NCBI GenBank assembly: GCA_028386065.3
Contig: JAKUCV010001340.1
Location: 65,677-129,676 of the forward strand
Direction of reading: 5' to 3'
Source of the DNA: Turnera subulata
Lineage: Eukaryota > Streptophyta > Magnoliopsida > Malpighiales > Passifloraceae
Length of the DNA stretch: 64,000 nucleotides
Shown here: positions 52,633 through 61,306 of the stretch, in pieces
How positions within the stretch are numbered: the first letter of the stretch is position 1
Layout of the letters: every line of letters starts with the position of its first letter
Position numbers and translations under genes: made by a program
The notes under the pieces: model-generated
Seen by the model: only the letters and a program-made list of their open reading frames with translations
The model's database searches: none
Told to the model about the DNA's origin: nothing

Positions 52633-53168
52633 TGTTAGGTGTGGGCTGAATTGTTTTGGTCAAAGAAGCCACCATTGTTGAAAGAAAAAAAAGAAGAAGT
52701 CAAGGTTAGGCAAGAGTTTAGGCACCTACAATTGTTGAAAATTGAAGAAGAACCATGCCTATATAAAGGCATGGTTTATGGCAAGCTAAACACACAACAC
52801 AAAGAGGAAGAGTGTGTGTAGAGAGTGAAGGAAAGGGAGAAAGAAAGAGAGAGAGAGAGAGAAAAAGAAGTTTAGTCCTTCTAAATTTAGGAAGAAGAAG
52901 TTTAGTCCTTCTAATTTTAAAAAGTGACAATATAGTCCCTCTCAGTTTAGGAGTGACAAAATAGTGAGGAAAAATACTTTGGGGGTATTTTTCGGGAAAC
53001 ACCTTTTGTGGGACACTATTTTGGGTAGAACTCTCTCTTTGTAAGACTAATATTTTTATATTAGTTGAAGATTTGTAGTCCGTGGACGTAGGCAAGATTA
53101 AGGCCGAACCACGTTAAATTCTTTGTGTCTCCTTTATTTTTCGCGAATCTTTGCAGTTTTTCCCAACA
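52633..53168 (+). repeat. left LTR
   Basis: 536-bp long terminal repeat. Contains TATATAAA at 52760-52767 flanked by 9-bp inverted arms AACCATGCC and GGCATGGTT, and a GA-rich microsatellite near 52845-52865. The palindrome around the TATA box is kept in the right LTR. Confidence 0.9.
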
Positions 53169-53203
53169 AGTGGTAGCGGAGCAAGGTTCGATAAAGGTTC
53201 GCA

Positions 53204-54649
53204 ATGACGGTTTCAGGCACAAAGTTTGAGGTGGAGCAATTTGATGGCAAGAAGGATTTCAGTATCTGGCAAAGCAACATCAAAGATTTGTTGGTACAGT
53301 CGGGGTTGATGAAGACACTCTTTGGCAAAGAGAAGAAGCCAAAGGACAAGAAGGATGAAGATTGGGAGGAGCTCGAGCAGCGAGCTGTCAGTACCATCAG
53401 ATTAACTCTTGCGCCAGACGTAAAGTATAGTGTGATGGATGAAACAAGTCCGGTGGAGCTGATGAAGAAATTAGAAGATATTTACATGTCGAAGTCACCC
53501 ACAAACCGGTTGTTTATGAAGAAGGAATTGTACCAGTTGAAGATGCACGAAGGTACGCATGTTGTTGACCACATCAATAGATTTAATAAGTTGATTAAGG
53601 AGCTGGCTAGTATTGATGTGAAGTATGAAGAAGAGGATAAGGCCTTGATGTTGTTGATGTCTCTTCCGCATTCGTATGACAATTTGAGGAATTCGTTGTG
53701 TGTTGGGAAGCAGACTCTTTCAGTTGCAGATGTGACAGCAGTGCTGATGGAAAATTTCAAATTGAACCAGTCTAGTAGCGGTATAGATGAAGATATCGCT
53801 GTAGCAGAAGTTAACCGTGACAGGGGCCCGTCACGGTCTAACCAGTTCAAAAGAAATTCTAGATCTAGTTCAAAAGGAAGAATAAATTATAGTGATAAGG
53901 AGTGTTACTACTGTCATAAGAAGGGGCATATCCAGTTTTATTATGAGGAGATGAAGAACGGCATGGAACAACTGAAGAAAAATCGCAAGAATTCCGGTGG
54001 GACTGCGATTGTTGAAGAGGATTCGGATGGTGAACTCTTCTTGGTACAAGAAGCAAAAAGTGAGCACAAAGTTGAAGATTCGTGGATTCTAGACTCTGCC
54101 TGTTCGTTTCATATTTGTGCAAACAATGAGTGGTTTAGTAGCTACAAGCCTTGCAGTGGTGAAGAATCAATAGCATTGGCGGATAACCATGAATTAAAAA
54201 TTCATGGTATTGGTAATGTGAAGATCAAGATGCATGATGGATTCGTAAAGACTTTCAGAGATGTCAGGCACGTGCCGGAGCTTGGAAAAAATTTAATTTC
54301 CCTTGGTAGGCTTGATTCGAGAGGATGCGGCTTTTCTTCTCGAGGTGGAGCTTTGAAGGTTACCAAAGGCGCCTTGGTAATTATGAAGGGGGAATTGATG
54401 AAGAAGAACCTTTATAGGTTAATTGGAAGTGCAGTTAATAGTAGTAAGAAGATCAAGGCTTATGCAGAGTCAGGTAGAAAGAAGAACATTATTGCATCCA
54501 ACAAGAGAAAGGTTGGTTTTGCAATGATGACTAGCAGCAGGGAAGATGGCCGCGCACCAGCATGTAGAACACCGAAGCAAATTTGGATGAAGAAAAATGA
54601 AGTTGTGAAGATCACCAAGTCCAATTCAGCTCAAGGTGGAGATTGTTAG
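53204..54649 (+). CDS. Copia gag with protease-like region
   Basis: Uninterrupted 481-aa ORF. The N-terminal two fifths is a Copia gag of the UBN2 type (FEVEQFDGKKDFSIWQSNIK; later LMSLPHSYDNLRNSL). At about 227-245 is a zinc-knuckle derivative, CYYCHKKGHIQFYY, in which the final cysteine of CX2CX4HX4C is replaced by tyrosine. A retropepsin-like region follows, with WILDSACSFHICAN where the catalytic Asp sits, and HVPELGKNLISLGRL. The last 70 or so residues resemble neither integrase nor RT, and the stop lies in the first bases of the right LTR. An open frame of this length suggests selection until recently or young age. Confidence 0.85.
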   Translation: MTVSGTKFEVEQFDGKKDFSIWQSNIKDLLVQSGLMKTLFGKEKKPKDKKDEDWEELEQRAVSTIRLTLAPDVKYSVMDETSPVELMKKLEDIYMSKSPTNRLFMKKELYQLKMHEGTHVVDHINRFNKLIKELASIDVKYEEEDKALMLLMSLPHSYDNLRNSLCVGKQTLSVADVTAVLMENFKLNQSSSGIDEDIAVAEVNRDRGPSRSNQFKRNSRSSSKGRINYSDKECYYCHKKGHIQFYYEEMKNGMEQLKKNRKNSGGTAIVEEDSDGELFLVQEAKSEHKVEDSWILDSACSFHICANNEWFSSYKPCSGEESIALADNHELKIHGIGNVKIKMHDGFVKTFRDVRHVPELGKNLISLGRLDSRGCGFSSRGGALKVTKGALVIMKGELMKKNLYRLIGSAVNSSKKIKAYAESGRKKNIIASNKRKVGFAMMTSSREDGRAPACRTPKQIWMKKNEVVKITKSNSAQGGDC

Positions 54650-55184
54650 GTGTGGGCTGAATTGTTTTGGTCAAAGAAGCCACCATTGTTGAAAGAAAAA
54701 AAAAAAAAGAAGTCAAGGTTAGGCAAGAGTTTAGGCACCTACAATTGTTGAAAATTGATGAAGAACCATGCCTATATAAAGGCATGGTTTATGGCAAGCT
54801 AAACACACAACACAAAGAGGAAGAGTGTGTGTAGAGAGTGAAGGAAAGGGAGAAAGAAAGAGAGTGAGGGAGAGAAAAAAAAGTTTAGTCCTTCTAAATT
54901 TAGGAAGAAGAAGTTTAATCCTTCTAATTTTAGAAAGTGACAATAGTCCCTCTCAGTTTAGGAGTGACAAAATAGTGAGGAAAAATACTTTGGGGGTATT
55001 TTTCGGGAAACACCTTTTGTGAGACACTATTTTGGGTAGAACTCTCTCTTTGTAAGACTAATATTTTTATATTAGTTGAAGATTTGTAGTCCGTAGACGT
55101 AGGCAAGATTAAGGCCCAACCACGTTAAATTCTTTGTGTCTCCTTTATTTTTTGCAAATCTTTACAGTTTTCCCCAACCCAACA
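54644..55184 (+). repeat. right LTR
   Basis: About 541-bp copy of the left LTR. The TATA palindrome is at 54764-54789. Differences from the left copy are mostly single substitutions, many of G-to-A or C-to-T type, plus small indels in A and GA runs and a few extra bases at the 3' end. Confidence 0.88.
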
Positions 55185-55717
55185 CTCCCACTCATAGAAC
55201 AACCGAATGCGAGGGAAAATGATTGGTTTCTTGGTACAAGCATGATCCAGCTGCTTCATAATGGTTCCATTGGTATGTGCATGTATCGTCCAAAATCCAA
55301 TGAGACATCACCCTGGAAAGTCACAAAACCATTCTTTGAAGCCGCCCCCGCGTTCACTTATCTTGGTCTCATGACCCTATCTATCCGCACCCTTTTCTTA
55401 CTCTTCCATTATACACGCATGCCTCGTTTTGCTGCTGAGCTTCTTGTAAGTTAATGACTACTGTTTTTCTTTCTTTTTTTGTATTTCTTCTTTATTCATA
55501 GATTACAGATGTTTTTGTTAATTTAATCATTTACAAATCTTGTAAATAATAATAGCATTTGCTTTGCGTTCCATCTGGTATGCATTGAATTGAATTCAAC
55601 TTATGCTGAGCTAATTTGAGTTTAAGTTATGAATTGAATTCTAATTTCATTTACAAATTTCCTATCATTTTTTTTTATTTTGAGTTCACATGCTTAGATT
55701 GTTGTCCCGGGCGATGA

Positions 55718-55754
55718 AGATGAAGATGATGATGATGATGATATATATATATAA
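55718..55754. repeat. GAT / AT microsatellite in CHX intron
   Basis: (GAT)n-type run followed by (AT)n just before the exon 2 acceptor of the CHX pseudogene. Simple-sequence repeat. Confidence 0.8.
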
Positions 55755-58366
55755 TTATTTTAGGCAGAGTGCTGTTTTGCTTGGCTCTACTCTATTTGGA
55801 AATTCGATCTGGTTCTCAACCTATTTATCCCGCTGCTCCTCACGAACGCAGTAGAGACATTTGCAAGCACTGCCCTTCTTTTTTACATGTTTCTAGTTGG
55901 ACTGGAGATGGACCTCGCTGCTTTACAAAGGATAGAAACCAAAGTGATAGTGAATGTTACTGCTGGACTCGTAGCTTCCCTGGTTGCCTCTTTTTTCACA
56001 TTTACTGGCATTACAAAGGAAATTGTAGGTTTTGAAGAGCCAAAGTTTTCTATGGGTCCTATATTTACTGGTGCAGTCATCTCGGTAACAAGTTTTCCTG
56101 ATCTGGCAAGAACCTTGGCAGACCTCAAGATCCTAAACACCAATGTTGGGCGGTGGGCTTTGTCTTCTGCATTCCTTAATGATCTTGTTTCCTGGACTTT
56201 TGTAATAGGGGCATCGCTATTTTCACATTTCGAGGGGTTTCTATCAGCGGTCGCTACCTTAATCTTAGTCCTAACATGTTGGTTTGTGGTACGTCCTATA
56301 CTCATATGGAAAATTTCAAACTTTGACTCCAATAGAGGTGTATATACGGATGACCATGTATACTTTAATCTTCGCGGGAGTATGGTTGTTTGGCTTGTTA
56401 GCTGATGTGTGCGGCACACATTCCATGGTTGGGGGATTCTTGCTTGGCCTTATTATGCCCAAGGGTGAGCTTGCAACCAGGATTGGTGACCAACTCGAAG
56501 AATTGACAACCGGCGTTCTTCTTCCCTTCTTTTTCATCACAATTGGGTTCAAGACCAATATTGGTATACTACCTCTAAAGCTTCGTGAGTCGGTGACAAC
56601 ATTTGGCGTTGCTTGGTTCGTTAAGATTGTCACCAGTTTCGTAGTGGCAATGTTATATGGCATGTCTCTTCTAGAGGGTGTTACCTTTGGAGTTCTTATG
56701 AATACCAAAGGTATCTTGTCTATCATTATTCTCAATCTTGGACAAGAAATAGGGGTAAGTTGTTTACTTTGCCTCCTTTTTTTTCACCTCTCTTTGTTAT
56801 TATTATTCTTTTGTCTTAATTAAAGTACATGTCATTTTATGTTTTTTTTTTATGTGCATTAGAAAGAATTCAAAAGATGATCAAACAATACTATTACTAA
56901 GAGGATCATATTCTAGGAAGCAAAAGACTCGTTTTGAAACACAGATGTATTTTAGTGATTTTTTTTAGAAAAAGTGCAAAGAAAATTCGTTTGGCTTAGC
57001 AAAACATGAAAGGTTTTGTGAGCAGCTCAGCCCATCTAGTCTTATTAGGAATGCCATTGACAATAGCTCATCATAAGTATCAATTTCTTCTATCCTACTT
57101 CTTGATTTTCCATCAATCTTGTATTCTTGTTGGTTGTTAATGCCTTGAAGATGTGTGTACAGAGCTTATTTTTTTACCTTCTTTCTAAGTTTGAACTGTG
57201 TGTCTAAAAATGCAGGCTTTGCATGTTCAACTGATTCCTGTGATGTTCGTTATGATTGTAGCCATGACAGTCCTCGTGAAACCTATTACTTTCTTGATTT
57301 ATAATCCCAAGTATAATTTGAAGTCATATACTCGGAGGACTATTGAGAGTGTCACAGAGGGTTCCGATTTCAGAATCCTTTTGTGTATTCATGGCGTTCA
57401 CCACATAGCAGGATTGACCAATCTGGTGCAATACTCACATTCCACCAAACAATCCCCCATTCTGGTGTTTGCTGCCCATTTAGTACAACTTGTTGGGCGG
57501 GCAACAGCAATGTTGATTGTTCATGGTGGCCAGAGGTCAAACAATGAAGATTCAAAAAGCAACCACAACCAAGACAATGCTGATCAGATCATTGATGCTC
57601 TAGGGGAATTCGAAAAGAAGAACAAAGTACAGTCAGTTCAGGCATTGACTGTAGTGTCACCATATGACACTATGGACGAAGACATTTATAATCTTGCAGA
57701 GGATAAGTTTATAAACCTTATCCTAGTCCCATTTAATAAACCAGAAGCGGATGATATTATGAGTGACGAGGCTTGTCTAATCCGAAAGGTGACACAAAAC
57801 TTGTTGAAAAGGCCTCCTTGTACAGTGGGGTTACTCCTTGATCGATGCATTGGATTAGCCAAGAGTACAGAAAAGGAAGGACGGCAATTAAGAGTTAGAA
57901 AAGCTAAATGTTGCCATGCTTTTCTGTGGAGGTGCAGATAGCAGAGAAGCCTTAGCCTATTCTTCCAGGTTGGCAGAATCAAGAAACATTAACTTGACTG
58001 TTGTGAAATTTTTACCTGGAACAGAGGCAAAGAAAACACTAGAAGAGAACTTTGAGTTGCAAAGTGAGGAACATATTGATGATCAATATATAACAGAGTT
58101 CAAGTTGAGGACAATGCAGAATCCCTCCATCATCTATGGAGAGAGAGTAGTAAACACTGGAGTTGAGATTGTGGAAGCAATGTCAGAATTGTTCAATGAT
58201 TTTCATGTGTGTATACTTGGAAAAGGTGAAGGAATGATAGAACCATTTACAATGGGACTTTCAGAGTGGACTGAGTATGAAGAACTAGGGGTATTAGGGG
58301 GATGCTTTATCTGCCTCCAATTTTGCTGAACGTAGTTCCATCCTTGTTATCCAAAAACATGTTTGA

Positions 58367-59289
58367 ATGACAAGTCGTTGGAGAGAAGATGAAGAGAAAA
58401 CTAATAAATTTATACTCTATTTAAGTTTTCTCAGGGGTTATAATGAGTCCAAACTGGAGAGAAAATGAGGGGGGAAAAAAAACTTCATGATGGGATGGAT
58501 TTGGACACGATATATAACTCGAATCCGATATAAAGTTAATGGTCAATTCAAAGCGGACACATAAACAATCAATTGATCATTATAACAATAGTTTGATCAT
58601 GTTATAGTTTTTATTTGATCAGAGTAAACAAAAGTTAAATCACAAAAATTAAATCAAAAAGTCTGTAACGACGGGAGCGTCTGAGAAGACATACAATAAT
58701 GAGGAGGATCATCGGAGATTTAAACCATGTTTTACAAGATAATCTGCAACAAAGTTCTCCTCCTAAAAAAAATATGCCGAAGGTTATCGCCTAAGGTCTT
58801 GCAATTAATTTTAGTAAGCACTTCATTAGAGGAAGGCTCTCTAACCTTGACGAGACTTATGTCATAGTTTGATACATAAATCCCATTTAGGATCTATTTA
58901 GAGTATATATATATATTCCATAGGTTTAATCCATGTGAATTGTGATCTACATACACAAAAATACTAAAAAAGGTAAAGATTTTTATGGTTGCATAGAAAT
59001 TTTTATTATATTATGATTTTAGATTTTATAAATTCATTTAATAGATGAGAAAATCATTTTTCTATCTATTTGTTTAAATTTTTGGAGCGAATTGTATATA
59101 TATCAAAAATTCAAAGAACGAGTTATCGGATATAATAGGTCAACCTTAGTCAACTCGAATCCAAAATGATTTATAGTTTTTTTGGCAAAATATTTTTCTG
59201 ATAAGAACTGAAATGCCCACGATAAAGCCCGACCAGAAAAAAAGGAGGGAATCCACGTGTCATCAACTGTCAATCTGTCGCCGTTAACC
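58367..59289. other. spacer before UROS-like gene
   Basis: AT-rich 3' flank of the CHX pseudogene and 5' flank of the uroporphyrinogen-III synthase-like gene. No distinct promoter element or repeat was recognised. Confidence 0.45.
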
Positions 59290-60183
59290 ATGACCACCAT
59301 CCCCACCACCGCTAGCCCCGCCGTGGCTTTCACCACGCCACCCAACTACGCCGCCAGACTCTCCCACTTCCTTGCACTCAAATCACTGACTCCCTTATGG
59401 TGCCCCACCATCACCACCCAAACCACCCCCGAAACCCTCTCCTCCTTATCCCTCCACCTCTCCCCTCCCTCCCTCTCCCTCCTCTCCGCCATCGCCTTCC
59501 CTTCCCGCACCGCCATTTCCGCCCTCTCCGCCGCACTCTCTTCCTCCACCCACCTCCTCCCTCCCCGCGACGACATCTTTATCCTAGCCGCTTTAGGAAA
59601 AGACGCAGAGCTACTAGACCGTAATTTTCTCCTCAAGTTTTGCGGCGGCGGCGACGACGGCAATTGTATTGACAGTAGGGTTAGGATCTTAGTTCCGGAA
59701 GTTGCGTCCCCGAGCGGGTTGGTTAAAGCTCTCGGGGACGGACGGGGCCGGAAAGTGTTGTGTCCAGTCCCACGGGTAGTGGGGCTGGAGGAGCCTCCAG
59801 TTGTTCCTAATTTCTTAGGAGAACTGGAGGCTACTGGGTGGGTTCCAATCCGGGTCGATGCTTACGAGACCCGATGGTTGGGACCCACCTGTGCGGAGGG
59901 GATTGTGAGGAGGAGTGAAGAAGGAGGAATGGTAGATGCTATAGTTTTTACTAGTAGCGGGGAGGTGGAGGGGTTGTTGAAGAGTTTGAAGGAGTTAGGA
60001 TGGGATTGGAAGATGGTTAGGAGGAGGTGGCCGGGTTTGGTGGTTGCTGCACATGGACCCGTCACGGCGGAGGGTGCAGAGAGGTTGGGTGTGGATGTGG
60101 ATGTTGTGAGTGGAAGGTTTGAGAGTTTTCATGGGGTTGTGGATGCTGTAAATTCCAAGTTGAGAGGTTTTGAGTTACGCTAA
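59290..60183 (+). CDS. uroporphyrinogen-III synthase-like protein
   Basis: Single-exon ORF from ATG 59290, 297 aa; the frame extends upstream to a GTG at 59257 but has no earlier ATG. The N-terminus is rich in Thr, Pro and Ser and could be a plastid transit peptide. The C-terminal part carries the HemD-type pattern: VPIRVDAYETRW, VDAIVFTSSGEVEGLLKSL, then VVAAHGPVTAEGAERLGVDV. UROS closes hydroxymethylbilane to uroporphyrinogen III in tetrapyrrole synthesis. The canonical plant HEMD has several introns, so this intronless gene may be a divergent paralogue; its catalytic competence is unproven. Codons are GC-rich, with many Ser/Pro codons at the start. Confidence 0.75.
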   Translation: MTTIPTTASPAVAFTTPPNYAARLSHFLALKSLTPLWCPTITTQTTPETLSSLSLHLSPPSLSLLSAIAFPSRTAISALSAALSSSTHLLPPRDDIFILAALGKDAELLDRNFLLKFCGGGDDGNCIDSRVRILVPEVASPSGLVKALGDGRGRKVLCPVPRVVGLEEPPVVPNFLGELEATGWVPIRVDAYETRWLGPTCAEGIVRRSEEGGMVDAIVFTSSGEVEGLLKSLKELGWDWKMVRRRWPGLVVAAHGPVTAEGAERLGVDVDVVSGRFESFHGVVDAVNSKLRGFELR

Positions 60184-61306
60184 TTGTATGTAAACTTTGT
60201 CTGATTGAAGTTCGTTAGAATAAAAAGAAAGAAACAAAGAAGTAAAATGCTTTGCCATTTGATTTGATTTGTTGCTTTATCGATGGGCATTGAATTGCAG
60301 GGGTAGATGATGCTTCAGTTGAACATAAGCCAAGAAGGAACTGCTCCGGATTAACTTAAGATACTAAAGATTAGGGAAAAAGAATCAGATAAATGAAGCA
60401 AAAATCTTTTACTTTGATGCTTTATGAAATCTTACAAAGCTTCGGTTAGAAGAAAATAAAGTACTGTTCTGAACTTTAATTAGCAAGCAAGAAAGGAAGA
60501 CTGTTCATATTTGTGAACAAAGTGTCAATCACTTCATCAAACTGTTCATAGTTGTGACAAAAGCACCATGTTTAGCTGTTCATAATTACCAAAGCCTATC
60601 ATTATCCTTCAATGTGATCTTCTTTTGTTAATGGTTACAGTGAAGCAGATTCTGAAGCTCTTGATTGCTTTGTGGTATTTTTTACATCAGTTTAAGGCAG
60701 CTCAGCTATGGTTTTGCTAATATGAGAACCCTTTCCTCTGCTGTCCCTAGTGGGTGCAGTGAAAAACCTGAGGAATTGCTTTTACTTGGGCTAAAAAACT
60801 GAAACCAGCTTGTTGCCTTCTTCTGCAGGATTGAAAGGTCATGTTTTCCTTGGTATTCCAATCCTTTTCTTTTTTATCCTGACTGCAACTTGCCAACTTT
60901 ACATAAATCCTCCGCAGCTGTTTACTTATAGGAATAAAGATGGAACACAGTCTATAAAAAATGGTTGATAAAAAGATTATAAATGGAAAAAGATGTAGGT
61001 TTCATCAATTGATATAGAATTGCACATTCACATTTCTGCTGGAGCATGAACTGCTTGCACCAACTCGAGCCCATTTTATGTATATAACCCAGGAGTGAGC
61101 CATTGAAGTGGTAAAACAATGCCAACTACTGGATTTTCTGAATTGTGACACTTTCAGGAACAAACTTATATGCAGCTATTTTACAGCCAGAGAAAAAAAA
61201 CATTTTTGGTAATTACTACACAGAAAGGCTACCAATACTCCATAGTATATCAAATACAAACAAGCACTCATATCAACCATCTACCCTGTTATACCTAACT
61301 CGCCCA
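60184..61306. other. convergent spacer
   Basis: 3' flanks of the UROS-like gene (plus) and the LRR receptor gene (minus). The motif GTTCATANTTGTGA recurs near 60503 and 60543. No gene seen. Confidence 0.45.

Larger units (their letters stand above)
52633..55184 (+). mobile_element. gag-protease-only Copia LTR element
   Basis: Two direct LTRs, 52633-53168 and 54644-55184, begin TGTTAGGTGTGGGCTG and end in CAACA-type termini. They differ at roughly 15-20 sites by eye. A primer-binding-like TGGTAGCGGAGC follows the left LTR and a purine tract AAGGTGGAGAT precedes the right one. A 5-bp target duplication CTCTC (52628-52632) / CTCCC (55185-55189) has one mismatch. The interior holds one ORF with gag and protease-like regions but no integrase, reverse transcriptase or RNase H. 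This resembles TR-GAG elements, which need another element's enzymes to move. It sits in CHX exon 1, in the same orientation. Confidence 0.9.
52610..58366 (+). pseudogene. CHX-type cation/H+ exchanger, disrupted
   Basis: Remains of a CPA2 cation/H+ exchanger of the plant CHX family. Exon 1 begins at ATG 52610 (MNVNDVLS), is split at 52632 by a Copia element and resumes at 55185 (IEQPNARENDWFLGTSM), ending at 55445. Exon 2 is 55764-56754 and exon 3 57216-58366. Family sequence is clear: FYMFLVGLEMDL, VISVTSFPDLARTLADLKIL, LADVCGTHSMVGGFLLGLIM, MNTKGILSIIILN and the soluble tail MLFCGGADSREALAYSSRLA. Besides the insertion there are frame breaks near 55764-55775, 55825, 56365, 57925 and 58300, each inside a conserved stretch. 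No functional exchanger can be made. Confidence 0.92.

Noticed and set aside
55883..56419. 178-aa minus-strand ORF
   Set aside because: Antisense to CHX exon 2, whose sense translation is clearly a CHX exchanger.
59257..59289. earlier start for the UROS-like protein
   Set aside because: The frame opens with GTG, not ATG; plant nuclear genes very rarely use it, so ATG 59290 was chosen.
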